NCBI RefSeq assembly: GCF_024451105.1
Contig: NZ_JANGEY010000002.1
Span: 248,001 to 312,000 of the forward strand
DNA length: 64,000 nt
Origin: Stutzerimonas stutzeri
GTDB lineage: Bacteria > Pseudomonadota > Gammaproteobacteria > Pseudomonadales > Pseudomonadaceae
Reading direction: 5' to 3'
Part shown: positions 49,603 to 61,502 of the stretch, one piece after another
Layout: every line of letters starts with the position of its first letter
How positions within the stretch are numbered: position 1 is the stretch's first letter
Translations under genes and position numbers: made by a program
The notes under the pieces: model-generated
The model's database searches: none
What the model was told of the DNA's origin: nothing
The model's input: only the letters and a program-made list of their open reading frames with translations

Positions 49603-50571
49603 TCACACCTCCAGTTGCGCGTGGGCGGCCGCGGCGCCGGCGGCGCTGACCGGGATCACCTTGACGAACTCGCCGAGTTCCTCGATCAGCCGCTGCTGGA
49701 TGCCGGACAGGGTCATGCTGGCCATCTGGCAGCCGGTGCAGGCGCCAGTCAGCTTGACGTAGACGTTCCTGCCGTCGACCTCGAGCAGCTCGACGTCGCC
49801 GTGGTCGCGCTGCAGGGTCGGGCGGATCGCCTCCAGCACCGTCTCGATGCGGCGGATGCGCTGCAGGTTGGTCAGCTTCGGCGCCGGCGCGGCCTCGGCC
49901 GGTGCAGGCGCAGCCGGCGCGGGGGCCGGCGCATTGAGGTTGACCAGCCCGGACTTGGACTTGCCCCTGGCCCTGGTCGGCGCGGCGACGAACACCTCGC
50001 CGCGGGCGGCCAGCTCCTCGCTGAGCAGGCGCTCGATGCCCTCGTGACAGGCCGAGCAACCGCCGCCGGCCTTGGTGTAGTTGGTGACGTCCTCGACGCT
50101 GGACAGGTTGTTGGCGCGAATGGTCTCGCGCACCATCACCTCGTCGACGGCGAAGCACTTGCAGACCAGCGCGCCCTCCTCGTGGTCGTCCTCCAGCGCC
50201 TCGCCGCGGTAGTTGGCCACCGCGGCCTGCAGCGCCTCGCGGCCCATCACCGAGCAGTGCATCTTTTCCGGCGGCAGGCCGTCGAGGAAGTCGGCGATGT
50301 CCTGGTTGCTGATCTTGAGCGCCTGGTCGACGGTCAGGCCCTTGATCATCTCGGTGAGCGCCGAGCTCGAGGCGATCGCCGAACCGCAGCCGAAGGTCTG
50401 GAAGCCGGCGTCGAGGATGACGTCGGTGGCCGGATCGACCTTGAGGGTCAGGCGCAGCGCGTCGCCGCAGCTCAGCGAGCCGACGTCGCCGACGGCATTG
50501 GCCTCGGCCACCGCACCGGCGTTCTTCGGGTTGTAGAAGTGTTCTTTGACCTTTTCCGAGTAATCCCACAT
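49603..50571 (-). CDS. nifU: NifU Fe-S scaffold
   Basis: Modular scaffold, 322 residues: IscU-like domain with Cys35, Cys62 and Cys106; central [2Fe-2S] domain with Cys137, Cys139, Cys172 and Cys175; C-terminal Nfu domain with CxxC at 278-281. The linker at about 212-231 is an unusual Ala/Pro run. The ATG at 50571 gives [19 protein letters not shown] as expected. Confidence 0.97.
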   Translation of the reverse strand: MWDYSEKVKEHFYNPKNAGAVAEANAVGDVGSLSCGDALRLTLKVDPATDVILDAGFQTFGCGSAIASSSALTEMIKGLTVDQALKISNQDIADFLDGLPPEKMHCSVMGREALQAAVANYRGEALEDDHEEGALVCKCFAVDEVMVRETIRANNLSSVEDVTNYTKAGGGCSACHEGIERLLSEELAARGEVFVAAPTRARGKSKSGLVNLNAPAPAPAAPAPAEAAPAPKLTNLQRIRRIETVLEAIRPTLQRDHGDVELLEVDGRNVYVKLTGACTGCQMASMTLSGIQQRLIEELGEFVKVIPVSAAGAAAAHAQLEV

Positions 50572-50633
50572 GACGGCTGATCTCCGGTGATTCCTGGATC
50601 GCCGGTCGTCGCCGGCGACTTCGATTCGATGGC

Positions 50634-50957
50634 TTAGCAGGCGAAGGACTTGCCGCAGTTGCAGCTGCTGCTGGCGTTCGGATTGACGAAGGTGAAACCG
50701 CTGCCTTCCATGCTCTCGACGAAGTCCATGGTCACGCCGTCGAGCAGCGGGGCGCTGCTCGCGTCGACCAGCAGGGTGATGCCGCCGCAGTCGACGGCCT
50801 GGTCGCCTTGGCTGCCCTCCTCCTCCAGCTTGAGGCTGTACTTGAGTCCGGAGCAGCCGCCGCCCTCGACGCGAATGCGCAGGCCGGCAATCGGCTTGGC
50901 GCTGCTGCTGATGAAACGGTTGACGGCGGTCTTGGCGCTGTCGGTCATGATGATCAT
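50634..50957 (-). CDS. iscA: A-type Fe-S carrier, nif-specific IscA
   Basis: A 107-residue A-type carrier with the three conserved cysteines (GGGCSG and the C-terminal SCNCG). First gene of the iscA-nifU-nifS operon, downstream of a sigma-54/NifA promoter, as for iscA-nif of A. vinelandii. AGGAG lies about 9 bases before the first ATG; an ATG three codons later is possible. Confidence 0.94.
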   Translation of the reverse strand: MIIMTDSAKTAVNRFISSSAKPIAGLRIRVEGGGCSGLKYSLKLEEEGSQGDQAVDCGGITLLVDASSAPLLDGVTMDFVESMEGSGFTFVNPNASSSCNCGKSFAC

Positions 50958-51009
50958 CGGCTTGTCTCCTCAGCTGTGCGGTGGTCTGGCCAACCGTTGC
51001 CAAGGGAAC

Positions 51010-51025
51010 TGCAAGCCATATGCCA
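51010..51025 (-). promoter_or_regulatory. Sigma-54 promoter of iscA-nifUSV
   Basis: Minus strand TGGCATATGGCTTGCA, an excellent match to TGGCAY-N5-TTGCA, about 53 bases before the iscA ATG. Confidence 0.88.
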
Positions 51026-51118
51026 CCCCCAAAAGGCCAAATAAGCCCTTTAAATTCAGCACGTTGGGCGAATCGCGCGGAGCGTGGCGGTGTCGCGAAG
51101 GGCACCTGCGGCGGGAGT

Positions 51119-51134
51119 TGTCGGCTTTGCGACA
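51119..51134. promoter_or_regulatory. NifA site 1 in the iscA/modE gap
   Basis: TGT-N10-ACA (TGTCGGCTTTGCGACA), about 94 bases upstream of the iscA -24 element. Differs by one base from the distal nifF site. Confidence 0.82.
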
Positions 51135-51167
51135 AGGCCGACACCGACACCGCAGCGAGACCTCGCC

Positions 51168-51183
51168 TGTCGCGCTATATACA
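51168..51183. promoter_or_regulatory. NifA site 2 in the iscA/modE gap, overlapping a ModE-like operator
   Basis: TGT-N10-ACA (TGTCGCGCTATATACA). Eleven of its 16 bases lie within the palindrome at 51173-51196. Confidence 0.7.
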
Positions 51184-51196
51184 AAACGACATAGCG
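51173..51196. promoter_or_regulatory. ModE-like operator
   Basis: CGCTATAT-N8-ACATAGCG, an imperfect palindrome like the ModE box I recall (CGnTATAT-type half-sites about one turn apart). It lies about 160 bases upstream of modE and overlaps NifA site 2. Confidence 0.6.
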
Positions 51197-51206
51197 CCAG
51201 CAACAC

Positions 51207-51222
51207 TGTCGCATCCCGGACA
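51207..51222. promoter_or_regulatory. NifA site 3 in the iscA/modE gap
   Basis: TGT-N10-ACA (TGTCGCATCCCGGACA). It is about 182 bases from the iscA -24 element and about 80 bases from the candidate mod sigma-54 promoter, so it is better placed for the mod operon. Confidence 0.7.
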
Positions 51223-51269
51223 ATCCGCAGACCCCGCAGTGCGGCCCGCATTGCCGCGCAAGTCATTGA

Positions 51270-52949
<1,680 letters not shown>

Positions 52950-52970
52950 GCGGACGGGGAGGACAGCGGC

Positions 52971-53654
52971 ATGCTCCCGCTCGACAGTGTCGACCTCGCG
53001 GCGATCTGGCTGACCCTCAAGCTGGCCAGCCTGACCACCCTGGTGCTGCTGCTGGTCGGCACGCCGATCGCCTGGTGGCTGGCGCGCACCCGCTCGCGGC
53101 TCAAGGGACCGGTCGGCGCGGTGGTGGCCCTGCCGCTGGTGCTGCCGCCGACCGTGCTCGGCTTCTACCTGCTGGTGGCGATGGGGCCCAACGGCTTCGT
53201 CGGCCAGCTGACCCAGAGCCTGGGGCTCGGCACCCTGCCGTTCACCTTCGCCGGCCTGGTGGTGGCCTCGGTGTTCTACTCGCTGCCGTTCGTGGTACAG
53301 CCGCTGCAGAACGCCTTCGAGGCGCTCGGCGAGCGCCCGCTGGAGGTCGCCGCCACCCTGCGCGCCGGCCCCTGGGACACCTTCTTCAACGTGGTCCTGC
53401 CGCTGGCCAAACCCGGTTTCGTCACCGCCGGCATCCTCGGCTTCGCCCATACGGTGGGCGAGTTCGGCGTGGTACTGATGATCGGCGGCAACATTCCGGA
53501 GAAGACCCGGGTGGTCTCGGTACAGATCTACGATCACGTCGAGGCCATGGAGTACGCCCAGGCCCACTGGCTGGCCGGCGGCATGCTGGTCTTCTCCTTC
53601 CTCGTGCTGCTGGCGCTGTACAGCAGCCGTCTCAAGCAGGGCTGGCGCGGCTGA
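52971..53654 (+). CDS. modB: Molybdate ABC transporter, permease
   Basis: A 227-residue inner-membrane protein with about five helices and the ABC-permease loop ([21 protein letters not shown]) that contacts ModC. GGGGAGGA lies before the ATG. Between modA and modC. Confidence 0.95.
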   Translation: MLPLDSVDLAAIWLTLKLASLTTLVLLLVGTPIAWWLARTRSRLKGPVGAVVALPLVLPPTVLGFYLLVAMGPNGFVGQLTQSLGLGTLPFTFAGLVVASVFYSLPFVVQPLQNAFEALGERPLEVAATLRAGPWDTFFNVVLPLAKPGFVTAGILGFAHTVGEFGVVLMIGGNIPEKTRVVSVQIYDHVEAMEYAQAHWLAGGMLVFSFLVLLALYSSRLKQGWRG

Positions 53655-53674
53655 ACGCGCCCCAAGGACGCCGA

Positions 53675-54802
53675 ATGGACAGCATGAGCGAACCGCTTGT
53701 CGCCCCTCTTGCCGAGCCGAGCGGCGACGGCATCCGGGCCCGTTTCCGGGTCGCCTTCGCCGGTTTCGCCCTGGACGTCGACCTGCGCCTGCCCGGACGC
53801 GGCGTCACCGCGCTGTTCGGCCACTCCGGCTCGGGCAAGACCACCTGCCTGCGCTGCGTCGCCGGCCTGCAGCGCGCCGGCGAGGCGCGCCTGGAGGTCA
53901 ACGGCGAGCTTTGGCAGGACAGCGCCGCCGGCCTGTTCGTACCCACCCACCGCCGCGCGCTCGGCTACGTGTTCCAGGAAGCCAGCCTGTTCCCGCACCT
54001 CTCGGTGCGGCGCAATCTGGAGTTCGGCCTGAAGCGCATCGACCAGGCGACGCGGCGGGTCTCCTGGGAGCGGGTCGTCGAACTGCTCGGCATCGGCCAC
54101 CTGCTCGAGCGCATGCCCGAGGGCCTGTCCGGCGGCGAGCGCCAGCGCGTCGGCATCGCCCGCGCGCTGCTGACCAGCCCGCGCCTGCTGCTGATGGACG
54201 AGCCGCTGGCGGCGCTGGACCTCAAGCGCAAGCAGGAAATCCTGCCCTACCTGGAGCGCCTGCACGACGAGCTGGACATCCCGGTGCTCTACGTCAGCCA
54301 CTCGCCCGACGAGGTGGCACGGCTGGCCGACCACCTGGTGCTGCTCGACCGGGGCCGGGTGGTCGCCCAGGGCGCCCTGCAGCAGACCCTGGCGCGCCTC
54401 GACCTGCCCACCGCCCTCGGCGAGGACGCCGGAGTGGTGATCGAGGCGCGGGTCGCCGAGCACGACCCGGCCTACCACCTGACCCGCCTGGACTTCCCCG
54501 GCGGCAGCGTGCTGGTCGCCCGGCGCCCGGAAGCTGTCGGCCATAAGCTGCGCTTTCGCCTGCATGCCCGCGACGTCAGCCTGGCGCTGTCGCGCCACGA
54601 GGACTCCAGCATCACCAACGTCATCGCCGCGACGGTCCGCGAGCTGGCCGCGGCCGACACCCCGGCCCACCTGCTGGTAAGCCTGGATGCGGCCGGCACC
54701 CCGTTGCTGGCGCGTATCACCCGGCGCTCCGCCGAGCATCTCGAGCTGGCGCCGGGGCGGCAACTGTGGGCGCAGATCAAGGCGGTAGCGCTGCTCGGGT
54801 GA
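53675..54802 (+). CDS. modC: Molybdate ABC transporter, ATPase
   Basis: 375 residues: Walker [10 protein letters not shown] at 49-57, signature LSGGERQRV at 151-159, Walker [10 protein letters not shown], and a C-terminal Mop/TOBE domain ([18 protein letters not shown]) that may sense molybdate. Last gene of modEABC, convergent with the DUF364 gene. An ATG three codons in is an alternative start. Confidence 0.95.
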   Translation: MDSMSEPLVAPLAEPSGDGIRARFRVAFAGFALDVDLRLPGRGVTALFGHSGSGKTTCLRCVAGLQRAGEARLEVNGELWQDSAAGLFVPTHRRALGYVFQEASLFPHLSVRRNLEFGLKRIDQATRRVSWERVVELLGIGHLLERMPEGLSGGERQRVGIARALLTSPRLLLMDEPLAALDLKRKQEILPYLERLHDELDIPVLYVSHSPDEVARLADHLVLLDRGRVVAQGALQQTLARLDLPTALGEDAGVVIEARVAEHDPAYHLTRLDFPGGSVLVARRPEAVGHKLRFRLHARDVSLALSRHEDSSITNVIAATVRELAAADTPAHLLVSLDAAGTPLLARITRRSAEHLELAPGRQLWAQIKAVALLG

Positions 54803-54890
54803 ACGCCCCTCGGCCGCGCAGCGCCCGGACGGGCATCGAGCGGCGGCCGACGACAGCGCGGCATGCGCCAGGCCGGCGCGACGGCTTCGC

Positions 54891-55640
54891 TCACGGATCC
54901 AGCGCCAGCAGGGCGTACTCCACCGGCCCGGCGAACAGCCGGGTGCCGCCGCCCTCGGCCGCCACCCGGTACGCCGCGGTGGCATCCCGCACGCGTACGC
55001 CGGCCAGGTAGTCGACGCCGAAGTCGCGCCAGCCCTCCAGCCACGGCAGGCTCGGCCCCATCAGCACCACCCGCGCCTGGCGCGCCAGCTCGAGCAGGCG
55101 CGGCAGGGTCTGGTTGGCCAGACTGCTGGCGGTGACGAACACCCAGTCGGCCTGCGGCAGGACGAACTCGGCGGCGGCATCGGGCAGGTCGCCGGCCTGC
55201 GGGTTGCGCTCCAGGCACTGGTAGTCGAGGTCGTGCCACAGCCGTTCGAGGCCCGGATAGTGGCCGATCACCACCACCCGTTGCCCCTCCAGCTGCGCGC
55301 GGAAGTGCTCGAACACCCGCAGGTGGCCGGGCGCCGCGCCGTGCAGCGGCATCGCCCTGGCCAGGCAGGGCGAAGCGGCGTTGATCCCGGCATTGAGCAC
55401 CGCCAGCCCCACCGCCGCCTCGGCGGCGTCCCAGGAGCGCAGCCAGGGCCGCAGCTCGGCGGCCGGGCGTCCGGCCAGGCTGCCGGCCCAGGCCAGGGTG
55501 CGCGGCACCTGTCGTGGGCTGAAGGCGAAACCGCAACCGCCGCCGCTCGCCGCCAGGGTCCAGTTCAGGCCGAGCAGCACGCTCTCGACCGCCGCCTCGC
55601 CGGCGGCGCTGGCCAGCAGCCAGTCGTAGACGGCGCTCAC
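54891..55640 (-). CDS. DUF364 (putative heavy-metal chelation) protein with DUF4213-like N-terminus
   Basis: A 249-residue protein. The N-terminal part (VESVLLGLNWTLAAS) resembles DUF4213. The rest has VVVIGHYPGLERL, ADWVFVTASSLANQTLPRLLEL and VVLMGPSLPWL, the DUF364 pattern. Such proteins are found near nif and molybdenum or metal genes; function unproved. The GTG start at 55640 overlaps the stop of the upstream gene (GTGA). Being in the nifENX transcript and next to the mod operon, a metal role is a reasonable guess. Confidence 0.75.
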   Translation of the reverse strand: MSAVYDWLLASAAGEAAVESVLLGLNWTLAASGGGCGFAFSPRQVPRTLAWAGSLAGRPAAELRPWLRSWDAAEAAVGLAVLNAGINAASPCLARAMPLHGAAPGHLRVFEHFRAQLEGQRVVVIGHYPGLERLWHDLDYQCLERNPQAGDLPDAAAEFVLPQADWVFVTASSLANQTLPRLLELARQARVVLMGPSLPWLEGWRDFGVDYLAGVRVRDATAAYRVAAEGGGTRLFAGPVEYALLALDP

Positions 55641-56008
55641 GAGCCGAGCGCCGGCAGCAGGCGCAGCTCGCTGCTCAGCGCGCCGGCGCGTCCCCAGACG
55701 GTGACCGCCTCGACCAGCCACAAAGGCTTGTGCGGGTGCGGGCGCAGCACGTCGAACTCGGCGAAGACCTGACCGCCGGCGTGCAGCACCAGGCTGCCCT
55801 GCAGCGCGCCGCCAGCGTCGCGCCACTCGACGTACAGCGCCCGGCTGTGGTCGAACGGGTCCTCGCGCAGCTCGCTGCGCGTCGGCGGCGTGCCAGCCAA
55901 TGCCAGCGGATCGAGACCGGCGCGCACCAGGCAGGCAGCAGTCGCCGGCCACAGCTCGGCGAGCAGCGGCGCGGCGGCATCGAGGCGTTGTTGCAGGCCG
56001 TCCGCCAT
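55637..56008 (-). CDS. Hypothetical protein of the nif cluster
   Basis: A 123-residue protein I do not recognise. No signal peptide, membrane helix or cysteine pair; the second half looks like a beta-rich domain (ALYVEWRDAGGALQGSLVLH, GQVFAEFDVLRPHP). Its ATG overlaps the stop of a small frame (TGATG) and its stop overlaps the DUF364 start (GTGA). Tight coupling on both sides says it is a real gene of the operon. Confidence 0.7.
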   Translation of the reverse strand: MADGLQQRLDAAAPLLAELWPATAACLVRAGLDPLALAGTPPTRSELREDPFDHSRALYVEWRDAGGALQGSLVLHAGGQVFAEFDVLRPHPHKPLWLVEAVTVWGRAGALSSELRLLPALGS

Positions 56009-56112
56009 CAGGCCGCCTCCTCGTCGCGGAGATGGCGCGGAAAGCGCAGTCTCCGCGGCCTACTGGCGGAACAGCACGCCCGCTCCGGGGCGAACGGCAG
56101 CACGTCGGCCAT
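56008..56112 (-). CDS. Possible 34-residue Arg/Cys-rich small protein
   Basis: A short frame starting MADVLPFAPERACC and ending RDEEAA, five bases after the ferredoxin stop and overlapping the next start by TGATG. No strong ribosome site. The junctions suggest translation by coupling; the coding status is uncertain. Confidence 0.4.
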   Translation of the reverse strand: MADVLPFAPERACCSASRPRRLRFPRHLRDEEAA

Positions 56113-56117
56113 GGGCG

Positions 56118-56441
56118 TCACCAGAGTTCGGCCGGGGTCAGCTTGTCCGCCCAGGGCTCGCCGCCCAGCAGGTGCTGCTCGACGATGAGCGCCGCATCCT
56201 GCGGCTCGACCCAGCTGTACATGACCGCCCCGGGGTAGACCAGCACGTTGGCCCCGGCCTGGCACGGCCCCATGCAGCCGGTGCTGGTCAGGGCGATGCG
56301 GTTGCTGAGGTTCTTCTGGATCAGCAGCTGGGCGAAGGCGTTGTACACCGCCTCGGCGCCCTTGGCGCCGCAGCTGCCGCGCGGGTGGCCGTCGGCGCGG
56401 CGCTGGGCGCAGACGAAGATGTGGAACTCGGGCTTGGCCAT
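56118..56441 (-). CDS. [2Fe-2S] ferredoxin, thioredoxin-like fold
   Basis: A 107-residue ferredoxin starting [15 protein letters not shown]. Cluster cysteines by family pattern: Cys11, Cys24, Cys56 and Cys60 ([15 protein letters not shown]). It closely resembles the clostridial-type 2Fe ferredoxin encoded in the Azotobacter nif cluster, a likely electron carrier or partner of nitrogenase. Twelve bases after the 2[4Fe-4S] ferredoxin gene. Confidence 0.92.
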   Translation of the reverse strand: MAKPEFHIFVCAQRRADGHPRGSCGAKGAEAVYNAFAQLLIQKNLSNRIALTSTGCMGPCQAGANVLVYPGAVMYSWVEPQDAALIVEQHLLGGEPWADKLTPAELW

Positions 56442-56453
56442 GCTCTCCCCTCC

Positions 56454-56753
56454 TCAGGCCGCGACGGCGGCGTGGCTGTGGCACTGCTTGGGGCACACCG
56501 CGGCGCAGGCCTGGCAGCCGATGCAGTCCATGGCGTCCTTGACCACCATCACCTTCATCTCGTCGTCCTCGTCGTAGAGGTCGTCGTCCTCGCCCATCAG
56601 CTCGGCGCGGTCGACCAGGTCGAACACGTCGCGCGGGCAGACCTTGTAGCAGCGGCCGCAGCCGATGCACTTCTGCGCGTCCAGCGCGCTGACGAACTGC
56701 GGCGTCCACTCGGCGCCACCGCGGGTCCGCCCGGTAATCATTGCCTCAGCCAT
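56454..56753 (-). CDS. fdxB: 2[4Fe-4S] ferredoxin, nif-specific (ferredoxin III type)
   Basis: 99 residues with two CxxCxxCxxxCP motifs (Cys29, 32, 35, 39 and Cys77, 80, 83, 87) separated by an acidic insert (EDDDLYDEDDE), the shape of the nif-specific ferredoxin III family. GGAGAG precedes the ATG. A 209-base gap separates it from the gene upstream. Confidence 0.88.
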   Translation of the reverse strand: MAEAMITGRTRGGAEWTPQFVSALDAQKCIGCGRCYKVCPRDVFDLVDRAELMGEDDDLYDEDDEMKVMVVKDAMDCIGCQACAAVCPKQCHSHAAVAA

Positions 56754-56962
56754 GCTTCACTCTCCTCGCCGCCACGCAGGTGGCGGGGCCAACGGTTGTC
56801 GGTCGGCGGCTGGCAGCCGCTCTCGTGCTGTTCTGCCCCCACAGGGGCGACGCAGCCTTGTGGGCCGCGCGGAATCCGCCGCAGGCGGAGGTCTGATGCG
56901 GGCCGCAGCGACCCGCGGGTAATGTCGGCCGGCGGCCGGGTGAGCCGCCGCCGTGGCCGGGC

Positions 56963-57172
56963 TCAGGCCCCCTCGCAGGCGTCCAGCCTGGCCTTGGCCT
57001 CGGCCCAGTCGACGCAGGCCTGGTGGGCCTGGCGGGCCAGCTCGGGCAGCGCGTGGTAGTCGCTGAGCAGGCGATCCTCGACCAGGTCGTGGATCTGCGA
57101 GGCCCAGTCGCTGGCGATGCGCTTCTTGTGGCTGACGTCCTTCTTCAGCGCCTTGAGTTGTTCCTCGGTCAT
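56963..57172 (-). CDS. Small NifX-associated protein (DUF683)
   Basis: A 69-residue all-helical protein (EEQLKALKKDVSHKKRIASD) of the DUF683 family, found beside nifX and DUF269 genes in many diazotrophs. Function unknown; 13 bases after the DUF269 gene. The 209 bases downstream, before the ferredoxin gene, contain a small hairpin (TCCGCC-GCA-GGCGGA at 56875-56889) and no clear sigma-54 or NifA site. Confidence 0.88.
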   Translation of the reverse strand: MTEEQLKALKKDVSHKKRIASDWASQIHDLVEDRLLSDYHALPELARQAHQACVDWAEAKARLDACEGA

Positions 57173-57185
57173 CGCGTGCTCCTCC

Positions 57186-57668
57186 TCAGAGTTCGGCCAC
57201 CGCGCGGTGCGCGTTCACCAGCGCCGCGGCCTTGTCCAGCTGCTTGCGCGCCTCGGCGGCCAGCGCCTCCAGCGAGTCGAAGCCGAAGCGGTGGACGTCG
57301 CGCAGGGTCCGGTCCAGCGCCACCAGCCTGCCGACCAGGATCAGCGCGCGGCCGAAGCCCTCGTGGCTGAGGTTGATCACCGGCACGGCGAGCAGGCCGG
57401 TCTCGCCTTCGAGCAGTTGGGCCAGCGCGTTGTAGTAGGCCTTGATCCGCGCCACCGTGATCTCGTCGGGATCGCCGACCACCGGGATGGCCTTGCGTCG
57501 CTCCTTGGTCAGCACCAGCGGATCGAGCACGCGGGCGTCGCTCCAGGTGTCGTAGGTGCCGTAGCTGTCCATGGCGCGCAGCTGCACCACCATCTGGCGG
57601 ATGATCGGCTCCTGCAGGGCGGGGTCGCCGTCCTGCACCACCGCGGGTTGTTCCTCGACGTCGAACAT
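57186..57668 (-). CDS. NifX-associated nitrogen-fixation protein (DUF269)
   Basis: 160 residues. The family pattern includes IIRQMVVQLRAMDSYGTYD, PLVLTKERRKAIP and GEGETGLLAV-like segments (here EGETGLLAVPV). Linked to nifX in most nif clusters; precise role unproved. Confidence 0.92.
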   Translation of the reverse strand: MFDVEEQPAVVQDGDPALQEPIIRQMVVQLRAMDSYGTYDTWSDARVLDPLVLTKERRKAIPVVGDPDEITVARIKAYYNALAQLLEGETGLLAVPVINLSHEGFGRALILVGRLVALDRTLRDVHRFGFDSLEALAAEARKQLDKAAALVNAHRAVAEL

Positions 57669-57698
57669 GGGGCTTTCCTCTCTGGATAAGGGGTGGCG

Positions 57699-58175
57699 CT
57701 ACTCGTCCCAGGCCTCGCCGGCCATGGTCTCGAAGCGCTGGAGATCGGGTCCGCGGCGGCGCTGGATGGCCTTGGCCAGCCAGCTCGACGGACCGTCGCG
57801 CAGCTCGTCCTGCAGGCTTTCGAGCAGCTCGGCGATGCGCGCCGCCTCGGCGACCTTGACCGGCTGCACGCCGATGGCCAGCAGCTGGCGCACCGCCGAG
57901 GCGCCGCAGGCACGGCAGTACACGGCGATGCAGCCGTCGAGCAGTTCCAGCTTGACGGCCAGCTTGTCCTCGTTGCCGTCCTGCTCCAGATCGCCGAACT
58001 CGATGACCTTGAGCAGCTGGGCGTGCTCGGGGTTGACGCCGTAGATGGCGAAGGCGCGCGACGAGCCGAAATGCTGGTCGACCGTCTCGCGATCGGCGGA
58101 GGCGAACGCCACCCTGAGCAGGGTGCCGTCGTCCTCGCCATCGAGTACCTGCAACTGCCGGGTCGGGCTGGCCAT
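57699..58175 (-). CDS. nifX: NifX, FeMo-cofactor precursor carrier
   Basis: Binds NifB-co/VK-cluster during cofactor assembly. 158 residues with RVAFASADRETVDQHFGSSR and the cofactor-region YCRACGASAVRQLL. I prefer the ATG at 58175 (MASPTRQLQVLDGEDDG), close to A. vinelandii NifX, over 58190. Two bases after nifN. Confidence 0.95.
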   Translation of the reverse strand: MASPTRQLQVLDGEDDGTLLRVAFASADRETVDQHFGSSRAFAIYGVNPEHAQLLKVIEFGDLEQDGNEDKLAVKLELLDGCIAVYCRACGASAVRQLLAIGVQPVKVAEAARIAELLESLQDELRDGPSSWLAKAIQRRRGPDLQRFETMAGEAWDE

Positions 58176-58177
58176 GC

Positions 58178-59554
58178 TCAGTGCCTCCATTGCGGCCGCT
58201 CGGCGGCCGGCTTCTGCGCGTAGATCGAGTGGTAGGGCGCCAGGCCCTGGTGGTGCTCGACCAGCAGGTTGGCCAGATCGAACAGCGTCTGGCTGGTGCC
58301 GCGGTAGCCGCTCCAGCAGCGCTGGAAGCCGCCGAGCAGGTCGTACTGCGGAAAACCGACGCGCAGCAGCGGCACGCCGAGGCGCCCGGCGCTGGCCAGC
58401 GCGTGGCTGTTGCCGAGGATCAGCTGCGCACCCTGCGCGGCGGCGGCCTGCTCCAGATCCTCCAGGTCGCCGACCTGGATGCTCGCCAGGGGCGAGGCGG
58501 CCAGCGCCGGCGCCCGCGCCGGCACCACCGCGGCCACGGTGCGCGCGCCCATGCCGCGCAGCAGGGCGTCGAAGCCGAGCAGCAGGTCGGGATCGGCGGC
58601 GATGGCCACCCGCGCATCGCCGAGCATGAAGTGGCTGTCGAGCATGGCGTCCTGCAACTGGCGGCGCTGCTTCTGCCAGCGCTGCGGCACCGGATTGCCG
58701 CTGATCCGGCTGAGCGCCAGCAGCCAGGCATCCACGGCGTCGAGGCCCATCAGCAGGCCGAAGCGATGCTCCGGCACGCCGCTGCGCGCGGCCAGGGCGT
58801 CGGCGGCGGCGTCCAGGCTCGGGCCGACCACCAGGGTGGCGACGCTCTGCCCGGCCGTGGCCAGCTCGTCGAGGGTCAGGCCCCCGGTGGTCAGCGGATT
58901 GAACTGCGCATCGTCGAGGTGGCCGTCCAGCGAGCCGGACAGGTCGGGGATCAGCAGCGGGCGCAGGCCGAAGCTCTCGATGCTCTCGGCGATGAACTCC
59001 AGGTCGCCCGGCGTCAGGCTCGCCGAGCACAGCACGTTGACCTGGCGCGGCCGCCTGCCGACCTGGTCGCGGCGCTCGGGCACCAGGGTCTCGACCAGCG
59101 CCTTCACCGTGGCGGCGAAGCCGCTCTCGAAGCTGCCGGCGAAATCCGGGGTGTTCACCGCCACCACCGCCACCCTGGCGAACTCGGGATACTGGCTGCG
59201 GAACTCGTGCAGCGCGCTGTTCAGGTCGCAGCCCTGGGTCTCGGCCAGCGCGGTGGAGAGCAGGCCGATCAGCGCCGGGTTCTGCTTCTCGCAGATGGTC
59301 TTGAGCGCCTCGACCACGTTGTCGTCGGCGCCCATCACCGAGCTGACCTGGTCCATCGCCGTGGTCTGCAGCGGCACCGGCTCGCGGAAGTGGCGGACGA
59401 AGAACACCTTGGCGAACGCCGTGCAGCCGGCGGAGCCGTGCAGCAGCGGCATGCTGCGCGCCAGGCCGAGGATGGCCAGGGCGCCGCCCATGGTCTGGCT
59501 GGCCTTCAGCGGACTGACCGCGAGGGCCTTGTTGCGATTGACGATCTCGGCCAT
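58178..59554 (-). CDS. nifN: NifN, cofactor scaffold subunit
   Basis: With NifE forms the scaffold on which FeMo-cofactor is completed. 458 residues, homologous to NifK; conserved Cys44 in [10 protein letters not shown]. Ten bases after nifE. Confidence 0.97.
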   Translation of the reverse strand: MAEIVNRNKALAVSPLKASQTMGGALAILGLARSMPLLHGSAGCTAFAKVFFVRHFREPVPLQTTAMDQVSSVMGADDNVVEALKTICEKQNPALIGLLSTALAETQGCDLNSALHEFRSQYPEFARVAVVAVNTPDFAGSFESGFAATVKALVETLVPERRDQVGRRPRQVNVLCSASLTPGDLEFIAESIESFGLRPLLIPDLSGSLDGHLDDAQFNPLTTGGLTLDELATAGQSVATLVVGPSLDAAADALAARSGVPEHRFGLLMGLDAVDAWLLALSRISGNPVPQRWQKQRRQLQDAMLDSHFMLGDARVAIAADPDLLLGFDALLRGMGARTVAAVVPARAPALAASPLASIQVGDLEDLEQAAAAQGAQLILGNSHALASAGRLGVPLLRVGFPQYDLLGGFQRCWSGYRGTSQTLFDLANLLVEHHQGLAPYHSIYAQKPAAERPQWRH

Positions 59555-59564
59555 GGCGATCTCC

Positions 59565-61055
<1,491 letters not shown>

Positions 61056-61056
61056 C

Positions 61057-61069
61057 TAACTCATTGATT
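61057..61069 (-). promoter_or_regulatory. IHF-like site of the nifE promoter
   Basis: Minus strand AATCAATGAGTTA, an exact WATCAA-N4-TTR match. A 15-base string here (CGCTAACTCATTGAT on plus) is identical to the nifF promoter, but sits closer to the -24 element. Confidence 0.7.
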
Positions 61070-61114
61070 TATAGGTCTTTTATCTGGAATGGCGTTGTCG
61101 GAAAGATGGCGGGG

Positions 61115-61130
61115 TGTCGGGTTTGCGACA
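61115..61130. promoter_or_regulatory. NifA upstream activator site of nifE
   Basis: TGT-N10-ACA (TGTCGGGTTTGCGACA), about 64 bases upstream of the -24 element. Confidence 0.85.
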
Positions 61131-61393
61131 AGGGGCTGGAACCGGCAGAGACGACGAGGCCGCCTGAAGGCCAGTTGATGTCACGAGCGGCGCTTCAGCG
61201 GCGACTGGCAGAGCAGCAAGCCCGCCTGACGGCGGGCCGGGTAATCGGGAGGCGGTTTTTCTTGTGGTTGTGGTGAACAGCGACACTCTCGGAACAGGCG
61301 AGTCCTGCGGCGGAACAAGGCCGATAACAATCATGATCCCCGTGATAGATTGAACGCTTGGCCCCCGTTGCGCGAACTACAGAGTGGCCCGGG
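61131..61393. other. Boundary stretch between the nif cluster and the cassette-like region
   Basis: About 260 bases with no convincing gene. A 7-bp hairpin GCCCGCC-TGAC-GGCGGGC lies at 61220-61237, with TTTTT at 61256-61260. No second exact NifA site is present; two near misses have 11 bases between TGT and ACA. Confidence 0.5.
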
Positions 61394-61502
61394 TGGCAAC
61401 ACTCAGCGAAGGCCGGATATACGAATGCAACCGCACTGACGACAGGGTTGGCAAGGCTTTACTCACTACTTGTGGGGAGAGTCCATATACGCAGTGTTAG
61501 GG
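61394..61502 (-). other. Possible degenerate attC site after the DUF4917 gene
   Basis: The upstream end GTTAGGG (61496-61502 on plus) has the core form seen in the two clear attC sites, and the TAA stop of the DUF4917 gene lies in it. AACACT at 61398 pairs with AGTGTT at 61493, and GCG pairs with CGC next to it with a small bulge. The far end reads GTTGCCA, a poor core match. About 109 bases long, within the known attC size range. Confidence 0.35.

Noticed and set aside
56754-56962. A possible internal NifA/sigma-54 promoter before the ferredoxin genes
   Set aside because: The best TGT...ACA pair has 9 bases between (10 needed) and the best GG...GC pair has 11 (10 needed). The gap may hold another kind of promoter, but I cannot show one.
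61255-61310. A second NifA site upstream of nifE
   Set aside because: Two TGT...ACA pairs were found but both have 11 intervening bases.
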